Source: Luteimonas terrae
GTDB lineage: Bacteria > Pseudomonadota > Gammaproteobacteria > Xanthomonadales > Xanthomonadaceae
Length of the DNA: 64,000 nucleotides
NCBI RefSeq assembly: GCF_004358165.1
Contig: NZ_SMTG01000006.1
Location: 1 to 64,000, forward strand
Direction of reading: 5' to 3'
In this document: positions 1 through 12,153 of the stretch, piece after piece
Layout of the letters: the number at the start of each line of letters is the position of its first letter
How positions within the stretch are numbered: the first letter of the stretch is position 1
Made by a program: the position numbers and the translations under genes
The notes under the pieces: generated by a model
Database searches by the model: none
What the model was told of the DNA's origin: nothing
Seen by the model: the letters and a program-made list of their open reading frames with translations, nothing else

Positions 1-207
1 CACATCTTACCGCGACTTTCGAGTCTGTCAACACCGTGTGAAGCGTGTTTCGAACTCTGCCCCGTTCGAGCGCTGCGCCGAAGTGCAGCCCGTCAAGCGG
101 GGCGCGAATTATGCATAGACGAAACCGGTTTGCAAAGACCCTGACACAGAAATTTGTAGAAGCCGGTTAAAGCGCGCCGCGTGTTCAGTGCGAGCGCCTT
201 CGCGTCG
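1..207. other. Intergenic edge of the window
   Basis: No convincing coding region is visible. All frames are either short or interrupted, and positions 105-175 are richer in A+T than the surrounding genes. A weak dyad (TCGAAC...GTTCGA near 50-80) is present. I see no clear intrinsic terminator for glmS here. Confidence 0.4.
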
Positions 208-2049
<1,842 letters not shown>

Positions 2050-2077
2050 GCGGCCTGCTCCTTCTGATAAGACGCCC

Positions 2078-2083
2078 ATTCTA
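2078..2083 (-). promoter_or_regulatory. Possible -10 box for glmS
   Basis: On the minus strand a TAGAAT hexamer, one mismatch from TATAAT, lies 28 bases before the glmS start codon, with the AAGGAG ribosome site in between. No good -35 box was found 16-18 bases upstream, so this is a weak call. Confidence 0.3.
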
Positions 2084-2439
2084 GCGACGTGGCCGGGTAT
2101 CGCTCGCACCAGAACGCCGCGGCGTTCAGCGCCAGACCGCGCGTCCAGCTCCAATGCTCGACGTGCACCGGCGTCAGGCCTCGGAGGCCGAGGCGCGTCG
2201 CCCTCAATGCATGGCCAGCGCCGCAGCACGCTTCCGTCTCGGGGCGACGTGTCTCACGCCTGTTCTGAAGCGCTGGGTCGAGCAGGACCCGTGCAGCTGT
2301 TCCCAGCATTCCAACCTCGTCCGATTCGCTCGCAGACGCCAGGTGCGGCGGACCCGCATCCGTCCGGCCACGGACGTCCGGACAATGCGCGGACAGCACC
2401 CATCCAGAAATTTATTCAATCAAATCATATGGTTGAAGT

Positions 2440-2455
2440 TGGCACGCAGCATGCT
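2440..2455 (+). promoter_or_regulatory. Sigma-54 (RpoN) promoter of the efflux operon
   Basis: The sequence TGGCACG-CAGC-ATGCT matches the RpoN consensus TGGCACG-N4-TTGCW at all but one position. The invariant GG (2441-2442) and GC (2453-2454) are separated by exactly 10 bases. Transcription would start near 2466, about 20 bases before the adaptor ATG at 2487. The same gene cluster encodes an NtrC-type activator that keeps the sigma-54 contact motif. A perfect palindrome at 2371-2380, about 60 bases upstream of the promoter, is a candidate activator site. Confidence 0.7.
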
Positions 2456-2486
2456 TTGAAGGAACCGAACCCAACGGATCTTCCGC

Positions 2487-3800
2487 ATGTCGCAGCCCGC
2501 TTCCAATCCGCCGTCCCGCCCCGCCGGTATCCGCGATACCACCGGCCAGGACACCGTGCGCTCGGTGCCCCGTACCGGACGTCGACGCCCGTGGCTGATC
2601 GCAGGCATCGCGGCCGCGCTGGTGGTCGCCGCGGTGGTCTGGCTGTTGACCGGCTGGGCCTCGGGCGCGCGTTCGGTCGACGCACAACGCCTGCGCTTCG
2701 CCGAGGTCACGCGCGGCGACCTGGTACGCGACATCGCCGCCGAGGGCCGGGTGATCGCCGCCAACAGCCCGACGCTCTATGCGATCTCGGGCGGCACGCT
2801 CACCCTGAAGGTGGTCGCCGGCGATCGGGTCGAGAAGGGCCAGGCGCTGGCCGAGATCGACAGCCCCGAGCTGCGCAGCAAGCTTGCCCAGGAAGAGGCC
2901 ACGCTGGCCGGCTACGAGGCCGAAGCCGGCCGCGCCGCGCTCGATGCGCAGTTGCGTCAGGCCGCCGCGCGCAAGGTGCTCGACCAGGCCAGGATCGACC
3001 GCACTGCCGCCCAGCGCGATCTCGAGCGTTACCAGCGCGCCTTCGAAGGCGGCGCGGTGGCGCAGGTCGATCTGGCCCGCGCGCAGGACACGCTGCAGAA
3101 GACCGAGATCGGCGTGACCTCGGCCACCGAGGATCTCGGCCTGCAGGGCCGTGGCGCCGGGCTCGACACCCGCAACAAGCAACTGGTCGCCGAACGCCAG
3201 CGCAGCGTGGTGGCGGAGATGCGTCGCCAGGTGGACGCGCTGACCCTGCGCGCGCCCTTCGACGGCATCGTCGGCCAGGTGCAGGCGGTGCAGAGCAGCA
3301 ATGTCGCGGCGAATGCCCCGGTGCTGTCGGTCGTCGACCTGTCGGTGTTCGAGGTCGAGATCAAGGTGCCGGAAAGCTTCGCGCGCGATCTCGAGATCGG
3401 CATGCCGGCCGAGTTGCGCAGCGTCGGCACCACGTATCCGGCCAAGGTGTCGGCGGTTTCGCCCGAGGTCGTCAACGGCGAGGTCGTCGCCCGCCTGCGC
3501 TTCGACGCAGGCAGCCAGCCGCCCGGCCTGCGCCAGAGCCAGCGCCTGACCGCACGCATCCTGCTCGACACGCGCAAGGACGTGCTGATGGTCGCGCGCG
3601 GTCCCTTCCTCGACCAGGAAGGCGGCAGCGCGGCCTATGTGATGGACGGCAACACCGCCGTGCGTCGCCCCATCACCGCCGGCGCCAGCAGCCTGTCGGC
3701 CGTGGAGATCATCGAAGGGCTGCAGCCGGGCGACCGCGTCGTCGTCGCCGGCACCGACCAGTTCGACAACGCGGAACGCATCCGCATCTCGGGACTTTAG
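2487..3800 (+). CDS. HlyD/MacA-type periplasmic adaptor of an ABC efflux system
   Basis: This 437-residue protein is the membrane-fusion subunit expected to bridge an inner-membrane ABC transporter to an outer-membrane channel. One N-terminal membrane anchor lies at about residues 34-55, after a short basic cytoplasmic tail. It is followed by the first half of a biotinyl-lipoyl-like domain, a helical hairpin rich in Ala, Gln and Arg (about 140-255), the second lipoyl half (LRAPFDGIVGQVQAVQ), a beta-barrel domain and a C-terminal membrane-proximal domain ending in GDRVVVAGTDQF. It heads an operon with an ATPase and two permeases. Substrate is unknown; antimicrobial peptides, lipids or macrolide-like compounds are possible by analogy with MacAB and YknXYZ. 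Confidence 0.88.
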   Translation: MSQPASNPPSRPAGIRDTTGQDTVRSVPRTGRRRPWLIAGIAAALVVAAVVWLLTGWASGARSVDAQRLRFAEVTRGDLVRDIAAEGRVIAANSPTLYAISGGTLTLKVVAGDRVEKGQALAEIDSPELRSKLAQEEATLAGYEAEAGRAALDAQLRQAAARKVLDQARIDRTAAQRDLERYQRAFEGGAVAQVDLARAQDTLQKTEIGVTSATEDLGLQGRGAGLDTRNKQLVAERQRSVVAEMRRQVDALTLRAPFDGIVGQVQAVQSSNVAANAPVLSVVDLSVFEVEIKVPESFARDLEIGMPAELRSVGTTYPAKVSAVSPEVVNGEVVARLRFDAGSQPPGLRQSQRLTARILLDTRKDVLMVARGPFLDQEGGSAAYVMDGNTAVRRPITAGASSLSAVEIIEGLQPGDRVVVAGTDQFDNAERIRISGL

Positions 3801-3803
3801 ACC

Positions 3804-4001
3804 ATGAAGACCTTCCACGATTGCCCGTTTCCCGCCGCCTGGAGCGCCGACGAACTCATCGGTGCCGTACCGCGTCCGCTGTCCTCGCTGTTCGCGAACG
3901 GCATTCCCGCCGACCCCGGCGCCCTGCGGCCGGCGGGCTTCACGCGCATCCGTCGCCGTCCGCTCGATCGCGGCCTGCCGACCCTGTTCCGCGTCCGCTG
4001 A
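3804..4001 (+). CDS. Small unrecognised protein inside the efflux operon
   Basis: This 65-codon frame begins three bases after the adaptor stop codon and ends 48 bases before the ATPase gene. About 85% of its codons end in G or C (my count), as in neighbouring real genes, and the frame fills the otherwise empty gap. The product has no signal peptide or membrane helix; its C-terminal third is Arg/Pro-rich and it begins MKTFHDCPFPAAW. There is no strong ribosome site, so translation would rely on coupling to the adaptor stop. I do not recognise a family. It could be a small accessory protein or a chance frame. Confidence 0.5.
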   Translation: MKTFHDCPFPAAWSADELIGAVPRPLSSLFANGIPADPGALRPAGFTRIRRRPLDRGLPTLFRVR

Positions 4002-4049
4002 GCGCGACGCGTCTTCCTTCTTCCGCTTCACGCCACAGGACACATACCC

Positions 4050-4766
4050 ATGCTCGACATGCGCCAGGTCGCCAAGGTCTACCGCACCGAACTCGTTGAA
4101 ACCCATGCCTTGCGATCGCTCGACCTGCACGTCGCCGAGGGCGAGTTCGTCGCGGTCACCGGCCCGTCGGGCTCGGGCAAGACGACCTTCCTCAACATCG
4201 CTGGCCTGCTGGAAACGTTCACCGGCGGCGAATACCGCATCGATGGTGTCGAGGTCCGCGGCCTGGGCGACGACGCGCGCTCGAAACTGCGCAACGAGAA
4301 GATCGGCTTCATCTTCCAGGGCTTCAACCTGATTCCCGATCTCAACCTGTTCGACAACGTCGACGTGCCACTGCGTTATCGCGGCATGGGCGCCGCGGAC
4401 CGCAAGCTGCGCATCGAAGAATCGCTGTCGCTGGTGGGGCTGGGCTCGCGCATGAAGCACTTTCCGGCAGAACTGTCAGGTGGCCAGCAGCAGCGCGTGG
4501 CGATCGCCCGCGCCCTCGCCGGCAGCCCGCGCCTGCTGCTCGCCGACGAACCGACCGGCAACCTCGACTCGCAGATGGCGCGCAGCGTGCTGGAGCTGCT
4601 GGAGGACATCAACGCGCGCGGCACGACGATCGTGATGGTGACCCACGATCCCGAACTCGCCGCGCGCGCGCACCGCAACGTGCACATCGTCGACGGCATG
4701 GCGACCGACCTGCAGACACTGCACGCCGCGCCGTCGCCTGCGTCGCGCGCCACCGCAGACGCCTGA
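4050..4766 (+). CDS. ABC transporter ATP-binding protein (MacB/LolD-like)
   Basis: This 238-residue ATPase should power the two permeases encoded directly downstream. Walker A is GPSGSGKT (38-45), the Q-loop glutamine is Q90, the signature LSGGQ is at 142-146, Walker B LLLADE at 162-167, and the H-loop histidine is H199. [11 protein letters not shown] is typical of the MacB/LolD/FtsE group that works with FtsX-like permeases. The stop codon overlaps the GAGGAG ribosome site of the next gene, which indicates coupled translation. Confidence 0.93.
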   Translation: MLDMRQVAKVYRTELVETHALRSLDLHVAEGEFVAVTGPSGSGKTTFLNIAGLLETFTGGEYRIDGVEVRGLGDDARSKLRNEKIGFIFQGFNLIPDLNLFDNVDVPLRYRGMGAADRKLRIEESLSLVGLGSRMKHFPAELSGGQQQRVAIARALAGSPRLLLADEPTGNLDSQMARSVLELLEDINARGTTIVMVTHDPELAARAHRNVHIVDGMATDLQTLHAAPSPASRATADA

Positions 4767-4777
4767 GGAGACCGGAC

Positions 4778-6076
4778 ATGTTCGGCTACTACCTGCAGCT
4801 CGCGCTGCGCAGCTTCCGCAACAGCAAGGTGCTCACCGCCCTGATGGTGCTGGCGATCGCGCTCGGCATCGGCGCCAGCATGACCACGCTGACGGTATTC
4901 CACGTGCTGTCGGGCGACCCGATTCCCGACAAGAGCGATCGGCTGTTCTACGTGCAGCTCGATGCGGCCAGCATGGACAGCTACGTCGCCGGCGAGGAGC
5001 CCGACGGCAACATGCCCCGCTTCGATGCCGAAACGCTTTTGCGCGAAGCACGCGGCACGCGTCAGGCGATGATGAGCGGTGGCTTCGTCGCCGTCGCGCC
5101 GGACGGCACGCGCGAGCCCTTCTTCACCGACGCACGCTACACCTCGGCCGATTTCTTCCCGATGTTCGACGCGCCGCTCGCCTATGGGGGCGCGTGGACC
5201 GCCGAGGATGACGCGGCGCGCGCCCGGGTGGCGGTGATCTCCGCCGAGACCAACCAGAAGGTCTTCGGCGGCGGCGACAGCACGGGCAAGACGATGCGCA
5301 TCAACGGCGCGGACTTCCGGGTGATCGGCGTGCTCGACGCCTGGCTGCCCACGCCGCGGTTCTGGGATCTGACCCTGCAGAGCTTCAACGAACTCGAATC
5401 GGTCTTCATTCCCTTCTCCACCGCGATGGAACAGAAGCTCAGCCGCATGGGCAGCATGAACTGCTGGGGCGATTCGGGAAGCGATCCGAATGCACTCAAC
5501 GCGCCCTGCAGCTGGGTGCAGTACTGGGTGGAGCTGCCCGCTGCCGGCGATGCCGACGCGTACCGCGACTATCTCGCCAGCTACTCGGATCAGCAGCGCA
5601 GCGCGGGACGGTTCGAGCGTCCCAACAACGTGCGACTGCGGGATGTGCCCACCCTGCTCGACCACCGCCAGGTCGTGCCCAGCGACGTGCGGCTGCAGCT
5701 GTGGCTGGCGATCGGCTTCCTGCTGGTGTGCCTGGTCAACACTGTCGGCCTGCTGCTGGCCAAGAGCCTGCGCCGGGCGTCCGAGATCGGCGTGCGTCGT
5801 GCGCTCGGTGCCTCGCGCCGGGCGATCTTCGCGCAGTTCCTGATCGAAGCCGGCGCGATCGGCGTCGCCGGCGGCATCGTGGGTCTGGGCCTCGCCCTGC
5901 TGGGCCTGTGGGCCGTGCGCCAGAACCCGAGCAGCTATGCCGAGCTCGCCAGGCTCGATCTGACGATGCTGCTGACCACGTTCGCCCTGTCGATTGTCGC
6001 GAGCCTGCTCGCCGGCCTGCTGCCTGCCTGGCGTGCGATGCAGGTGACGCCGGCCATCCAGCTCAAGTCGCAGTGA
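4778..6076 (+). CDS. FtsX/MacB-like ABC transporter permease 1
   Basis: This 432-residue protein has the MacB-type layout: one helix near residues 17-42, a large periplasmic domain (about 45-300), then three C-terminal helices. The loop KSLRRASEIGVRRALGASRR is the usual coupling region of this family. The periplasmic part has two cysteines (MNCWGDSG and NAPCSWVQ) that could form a disulfide. It is one of two consecutive permeases and probably forms a heterodimer with the next product. The start is set by GAGGAG at the end of the ATPase gene. Confidence 0.9.
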   Translation: MFGYYLQLALRSFRNSKVLTALMVLAIALGIGASMTTLTVFHVLSGDPIPDKSDRLFYVQLDAASMDSYVAGEEPDGNMPRFDAETLLREARGTRQAMMSGGFVAVAPDGTREPFFTDARYTSADFFPMFDAPLAYGGAWTAEDDAARARVAVISAETNQKVFGGGDSTGKTMRINGADFRVIGVLDAWLPTPRFWDLTLQSFNELESVFIPFSTAMEQKLSRMGSMNCWGDSGSDPNALNAPCSWVQYWVELPAAGDADAYRDYLASYSDQQRSAGRFERPNNVRLRDVPTLLDHRQVVPSDVRLQLWLAIGFLLVCLVNTVGLLLAKSLRRASEIGVRRALGASRRAIFAQFLIEAGAIGVAGGIVGLGLALLGLWAVRQNPSSYAELARLDLTMLLTTFALSIVASLLAGLLPAWRAMQVTPAIQLKSQ

Positions 6077-6099
6077 TCCGACTTCCTTCGAGGACCTCC

Positions 6100-7323
6100 A
6101 TGGACATCCGCCCCATCTTCTCGACGCTGCGCCGGCACAAGACCGCGGCCGCACTGATCGTGATCGAGATCGCACTGGCCTGCGCGATCATCTGCAACGC
6201 GATCTACCTGATCGACCGCCGCATCGACCACATGTCGCGCCCCAGCGGCACGGTGGAAAACGAGCTGCTGCGCATCCAGATGCCCAGCATCGACGAGACT
6301 GCCGACGTCGACCGCAAGGCCGGCATCCAGCGCGACCTCGTCGCCCTGCGTGCAATTCCCGGCGTGCGGCATGTCGCCGCCGTCTCGCAGATCCCCTATG
6401 GCAACAGCAGCTCCACCAGTGGCGTGCGGCTCAATCCGGACCAGCGCAACAACACGATCCTGGCTTCGCCGTATCTGGGCACCGAAGACCTGCTGGATAC
6501 CTTCGGTCTGCAACTGATCGCCGGACGCCGGTTCAATCCGGACGAGTTCGTGGACATGGGCGATCTTTCGCGCGAGGGCGGCGGCATCAGCATTCCGTCG
6601 GCGATCGTCAACCGCGCGATGGCCGAGCGTCTGTTCCCGGGCGAGGACGCCATCGGCAAGCAGTTCTACAGTTGGGGCGACCGGCCGATCCGGATCGTCG
6701 GCGTGGTCGAGACGCTGGCGCTGCCCAACGACAGCAACGGCAGCGTGACCGCGACGATGCTGTTTCCGGTGCGCGACGACTCCAACGGCACCAACTACGT
6801 GATCCGTACCGACCCCGCGCAGCGCCGGCAGGTACTCGACGCCGCGGTGGCAGCGCTCAAGCAGATCGATCCGAACCGCGTCGCCGTCAACAGCGACCTC
6901 ATGAGCGACCTGCGCGAGAAGTACTACCGCGAGGACCGGGCGATGGCGATGCTGCTGGTCGTGGTCTGCATTGCGCTGCTGGTGGTCACGGCACTGGGCA
7001 TCGTGGGCCTGGCCAGCTTCTGGGTGCAGCAGCGCAACAAGCAGATCGGCATCCGCCGCGCGCTCGGCGCCACGCGCGCGCAGATCCTGCGCTACTTCCA
7101 GCTGGAGAACTTCCTGCTGGCGACGATGGGCATCGGCCTGGGCATGTTGTGCGCCTATGGGCTCAACCAGCTGATGATGTCGCGTTACGAGCTGGGCCGG
7201 CTGCCGCTGGTCTACCTGCCGATCGGCGCGGTGGCCCTGTGGCTGCTCGGGCAGATCGCGGTCTACTGGCCGGCACGCCGCGCGGCCTCGGTGCCGCCGG
7301 CCGTGGCCACCCGCAGCATCTGA
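6100..7323 (+). CDS. FtsX/MacB-like ABC transporter permease 2
   Basis: This 407-residue partner permease starts MDIRPIFSTLRRHKT with a GAGGA ribosome site; a longer open frame exists upstream but lies inside permease 1. It has a helix near 14-38, a periplasmic MacB-type domain, and three C-terminal helices around the conserved loop RNKQIGIRRALGATRAQILR. Two different permease genes with a single-domain ATPase and an adaptor resemble YknXYZ-type exporters more than single-chain MacB. Confidence 0.9.
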   Translation: MDIRPIFSTLRRHKTAAALIVIEIALACAIICNAIYLIDRRIDHMSRPSGTVENELLRIQMPSIDETADVDRKAGIQRDLVALRAIPGVRHVAAVSQIPYGNSSSTSGVRLNPDQRNNTILASPYLGTEDLLDTFGLQLIAGRRFNPDEFVDMGDLSREGGGISIPSAIVNRAMAERLFPGEDAIGKQFYSWGDRPIRIVGVVETLALPNDSNGSVTATMLFPVRDDSNGTNYVIRTDPAQRRQVLDAAVAALKQIDPNRVAVNSDLMSDLREKYYREDRAMAMLLVVVCIALLVVTALGIVGLASFWVQQRNKQIGIRRALGATRAQILRYFQLENFLLATMGIGLGMLCAYGLNQLMMSRYELGRLPLVYLPIGAVALWLLGQIAVYWPARRAASVPPAVATRSI

Positions 7324-7416
7324 TCACCGTTGCGCGTCGCCGGTTGCGTCCACCGCAGCCGGCGACGACCATGCCTCTCCACTCACGCATCCATCTCTCC
7401 GGACAGCCTCCACCCG

Positions 7417-8760
<1,344 letters not shown>

Positions 8761-8761
8761 C

Positions 8762-10075
8762 ATGCGCTGGCTGCAGCGGCTGCCCTTGACCGCGGTGGTC
8801 GTTGCCATCGCGATGTTGCACGTCGCCATCGGCGCGGCCCTGGCCATGCTGCTGTTGCGCTGGCTGCCGGTCTGGGCGGCAATCGGCGCCGGCGTGATCT
8901 GCACGCTGCCGACGCTGGTCTGGTCGATGCAGCGCGCCTTCGCGCCTGCGCATGCGCTGTTCCGCGCCCTCGCCGGCACCGTGGCCAGCTACCGCGACAG
9001 CGACTACGGCTTTGGTGTCGCCTGGGCGGGCCGTGGCGCGCTGGGCGAACTGGTCGCCGCGCACAACGAACTCGGCGAGACGCTGCGCGCGCAGCGGCTG
9101 TCGCTGGTGCAGCGCGAACTGCTGCTCGACACGATGGTGCAGAACACGCCGGTGGCGATGCTGCTGCTAGACCCCAACGACCATGTGGTGCATGCGAACC
9201 TCGCCGCGCGTCGTGCGCTCGGCGGTGGGCGGCGCCTCGAAGGCCAGACGTTCTCGACGCTGCTGGCCGATGCGCCGCCGGCGCTGGCCGATGCCTTCGC
9301 GCGCGGCGGCGATGGTCTGTTCACCGTCGGTGACGGCGAGAACGAGGAGATCCACCACCTCTCGCGCCGGCATTTCCGGCTCAACGGCCGGCGCCACGAA
9401 CTGCTGCTGCTGCGGCAGATGACCACCGAGCTGCGCCGCCAGGAAGTGCAGACCTGGAAGAAGGTCATCCGCGTCATCAGCCACGAGCTCAACAATTCGC
9501 TGGCGCCGATCGCCTCGCTCGCGCACTCGGGCGCGGAGCTGTTGCGCCGCGGCCAGACCGAACGCCTGCCGGGCGCCCTGCGCACCATCGAGGAACGCGC
9601 GCGGCATCTCGAAGGCTTCATCCGCGGCTACGCGCACTTCGCCAAGCTGCCGGCGCCGCGGCGCGAGCCGGTGCAGTGGCGCGCCTATCTCGACCAGCTG
9701 CGTTCGCAGGTCGAGTTCGTCGATGCGATGCCGATCGATCCTGCAGCCAGCGCGCATTTCGATCCCGCGCAGGTCGAGCAAGCGCTGCTCAATCTGTTGC
9801 GCAACGCGCACGAGACCGATGGCGACCCCACGCAGGTGTCGGTCGCGCTGCGCCGCGCCATCGATGGCTGGCGCGTCGACGTGCTCGACCGCGGACCGGG
9901 TATGAACGAGGCGGTCCTCGCCAACGCGTTGCTGCCGTTCTATTCGACCAAGCGCAATGGCACGGGTCTGGGCCTGGCGCTCGCGCGCGAGATCGCCGAA
10001 GCGCATGGAGGCCGCATCGCCCTGCTCAATCGCGAAGGCGGCGGCCTGTGCGTGTCGCTGGTGCTGCCGGACTGA
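8762..10075 (+). CDS. NtrY-like sensor histidine kinase
   Basis: This 437-residue membrane kinase is the likely partner of the regulator one base upstream. Two N-terminal helices (about 9-33 and 36-55) with almost no periplasmic loop suggest it senses within or near the membrane. A HAMP-like segment and a PAS-like domain (about 115-215) follow. The H-box is VISHELNNSLAPI with phosphorylated H241; the ATPase domain has DRGPGM, FYSTKRNGTGLGL and a C-terminal G box. The N-terminus was set at the ATG at 8762, just after the regulator stop. The very small extracytoplasmic part resembles intramembrane-sensing kinases that monitor cell-envelope antibiotics; that parallel is an inference. Confidence 0.9.
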   Translation: MRWLQRLPLTAVVVAIAMLHVAIGAALAMLLLRWLPVWAAIGAGVICTLPTLVWSMQRAFAPAHALFRALAGTVASYRDSDYGFGVAWAGRGALGELVAAHNELGETLRAQRLSLVQRELLLDTMVQNTPVAMLLLDPNDHVVHANLAARRALGGGRRLEGQTFSTLLADAPPALADAFARGGDGLFTVGDGENEEIHHLSRRHFRLNGRRHELLLLRQMTTELRRQEVQTWKKVIRVISHELNNSLAPIASLAHSGAELLRRGQTERLPGALRTIEERARHLEGFIRGYAHFAKLPAPRREPVQWRAYLDQLRSQVEFVDAMPIDPAASAHFDPAQVEQALLNLLRNAHETDGDPTQVSVALRRAIDGWRVDVLDRGPGMNEAVLANALLPFYSTKRNGTGLGLALAREIAEAHGGRIALLNREGGGLCVSLVLPD

Positions 10076-10102
10076 GCCTCCGGCGCCGCCGGCGCGCCGA
10101 GA

Positions 10103-11467
10103 TCAACGCTTCTTCGGCCGTTCCCAGCCTTCGACGATGGTCTGACGTCCGCGCGCGACGGCGAGCTTGCCGTCCGGAACGTCATTGACGATCACCGATC
10201 CGGCCGCGGTCGTCGCGTCGTCGCCGATGCGCACCGGCGCGACCAGTGCGGCGTTCGAACCGATGAAGGCGCGGTCGCCGATGACCGTCTTCGACTTGTT
10301 CACGCCGTCGTAGTTGCAGGTGATCGTGCCGGCGCCGACGTTGCTGCCGGCGCCGATCTCGGCATCACCGAGGTAGGTCAGGTGATTGGCCTTGCTGCCG
10401 ACGCCGAGCGTGGTGTTCTTGGTCTCGACGAAGTTGCCGATGTGCACGCCATCGGCAAGCACGGTGCCCGGGCGCAGGCGCGCGAAGGGACCGATGGTCA
10501 CCGCGCCCTCGGTCCGGGCGCCTTCGAGATCGCAGTGCGCGCGCACTTCGGTCCCGACCCCCAGCGCGACATCCTTCAGACGGCAGAACGGGCCGACGCG
10601 CACGCCATCCCCCAGCGACACCCGGCCCTCGAAGATCACGTCGACGTCGATCTCGACATCACTGCCCACCTTGACCTCGCCGCGGATGTCGACCCGCGCC
10701 GGATCGGCGAAGCGCGCGCCGGCCACGCACAGCGCACGGACCGCGCGCAGCTGCCACGCGCGTTCGAGCTGCGCGAGCTGCCAGGGGTCGTTGGCGCCTT
10801 CGGCCTCCAGCGCGTCGTCGACCATGACGATCTGCGCGGCGCTGTATTCGTCGGCGGCCATGGCGAAGACGTCGGTCAGGTAGTACTCGCCCTGCGCGTT
10901 GTCGGAGGACAGTCGCGCGAGCCAGGCCTTCAGCGCGGTCGCCTCGGCCGCGAGGATGCCGGTGTTGACCAGGTTGATGCGGCGCTGTTCGTCGTCGGCA
11001 TCCTTGTGCTCGACGATCGCGCCGACGTGACCTTCCGGATCGCGGACGATGCGCCCGTAACCTGTGGGATTCTCGAGCTGCGCGGCGAGCACCGCGAGTC
11101 GCCCGTCGACGCCGATCAGCCGGCGCAGCGTCTCGGCGCGCAACAGCGGCACGTCGCCGTAGAGCACCAGCACCTGCGCGCCGTCCGGCACCTCGGGCAT
11201 CGCCTGTCGCACCGCATGCCCGGTGCCCAGCTGCTCGCGCTGCTCGGACCAGTGCAGGTCCGGCTGGTCGGCGAACGCCGCCTGCACCTGCTCGCCGCGA
11301 TGGCCGTAGACGATGTGGATGCCCGCCGGCTCGAGCGCGCGCGCCGCCTCGACGACATGCCACAGCATCGGCCGCCCGGCGATCTTCTGCAGCACCTTGG
11401 GCAGCGACGATTTCATGCGCTTGCCCTCGCCCGCGGCGAGGATGACGACGTGCAGGGGTGCGGTCAT
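10103..11467 (-). CDS. glmU: Bifunctional GlcNAc-1-P uridyltransferase / GlcN-1-P acetyltransferase
   Basis: This 454-residue enzyme makes UDP-GlcNAc from glucosamine-1-phosphate, acetyl-CoA and UTP. The N-terminal uridyltransferase half carries [17 protein letters not shown], a recognised variant of the nucleotide-binding LAAGxGTRM motif. The C-terminal half is a left-handed beta-helix built from hexapeptide repeats (for example [20 protein letters not shown]) with the acetyltransferase site. Length matches the family (456 in E. coli). It converges with the sensor kinase gene, ending 27 bases from it. In many gammaproteobacteria glmU follows atpC directly; here a peptidase and gtrA-like gene intervene. 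Confidence 0.96.
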   Translation of the reverse strand: MTAPLHVVILAAGEGKRMKSSLPKVLQKIAGRPMLWHVVEAARALEPAGIHIVYGHRGEQVQAAFADQPDLHWSEQREQLGTGHAVRQAMPEVPDGAQVLVLYGDVPLLRAETLRRLIGVDGRLAVLAAQLENPTGYGRIVRDPEGHVGAIVEHKDADDEQRRINLVNTGILAAEATALKAWLARLSSDNAQGEYYLTDVFAMAADEYSAAQIVMVDDALEAEGANDPWQLAQLERAWQLRAVRALCVAGARFADPARVDIRGEVKVGSDVEIDVDVIFEGRVSLGDGVRVGPFCRLKDVALGVGTEVRAHCDLEGARTEGAVTIGPFARLRPGTVLADGVHIGNFVETKNTTLGVGSKANHLTYLGDAEIGAGSNVGAGTITCNYDGVNKSKTVIGDRAFIGSNAALVAPVRIGDDATTAAGSVIVNDVPDGKLAVARGRQTIVEGWERPKKR

Positions 11468-11753
11468 GGGGTCGGGCTACTGGAAAGGGCGCCTGATGAT
11501 AAGCGACGCACCCGGGGCAGGCGCCGACGACCCGATCACCGGCCCGCGCCCGCAAGCGAATGCAGCCCTCGCCGGGCGCACGAGGTTCGACCGCCGCCGG
11601 GAAGCGCCTGCGCGCGCCGGTCACAGGGATTCGCGAATGTTCGACACACCCGGGACGACCATGCGCGACGCGGCCGACGCATGAGGAAAATCTAACGCCG
11701 GCTGCGTACGATGCCAGCCGTCGCCCGCGCCTCCTGCACCCGACGCCCACACG

Positions 11754-12137
11754 ATGAGCCTGACCAAACAAGGACGCGACTATCTGGCGATCGGCCTGCT
11801 GCAGTGGCTGGTCGACTGGGGCGTGGTCGTGGGTCTCACGCATGCCGGGCTGCCCGTTGCACCTGCGAACGTCATCGGGCGCATCACCGGTGCGCTGCTG
11901 GGCTACTGGCTCAACGGCAAGCTCACGTTCGCCGGCGACGGCACCGCGATGGGGACGACGCAGTTCCAGCGCTTCATGCTGATGTGGGTGACGACGACCC
12001 TGGTCAGCACCTGGGCCATGAGCCAGATCGACGACGTGCTGGGACTGAAGTGGGTGTGGCTGGCCAAACCCGCGATCGAGCTCGCGCTGGGCGCCATTGG
12101 CTTCGTGCTGTCGCGCTACTGGATCTACAAGCGCTGA
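11754..12137 (+). CDS. GtrA-family membrane protein
   Basis: This 127-residue protein has four predicted membrane helices and the GtrA-family features LTKQGRDYLAIGLLQWLVDW at the N-terminus and a C-terminal SRYWIYKR. GtrA-like proteins are thought to help move undecaprenyl-linked sugars across the inner membrane for polysaccharide decoration. No glycosyltransferase gene adjoins it, so its partner is not in view. A TACGAT -10-like hexamer lies at 11707-11712, giving a leader of roughly 35 bases. It is isolated between two minus-strand genes. Confidence 0.82.
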   Translation: MSLTKQGRDYLAIGLLQWLVDWGVVVGLTHAGLPVAPANVIGRITGALLGYWLNGKLTFAGDGTAMGTTQFQRFMLMWVTTTLVSTWAMSQIDDVLGLKWVWLAKPAIELALGAIGFVLSRYWIYKR

Positions 12138-12153
12138 AACGCGCGGCGTCCGC

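Larger units (their letters stand above)
2050..2486. other. Divergent regulatory region glmS / efflux adaptor
   Basis: This 437-base gap has no supportable gene; the short frames in it lack coding-like codon use. Near glmS it holds a possible -10 box. Near the adaptor it holds a perfect palindrome CGGACGTCCG (2371-2380), an A+T-rich patch (2408-2440) containing an imperfect dyad TTCAATC-N9-GGTTGAA (2415-2437), and a sigma-54-type promoter (2440-2455). Confidence 0.6.

Noticed and set aside
2154-2459. Short open frame between glmS and the efflux adaptor
   Set aside because: It overlaps the sigma-54 promoter and has Arg-rich, unbiased codon use. No ribosome site.
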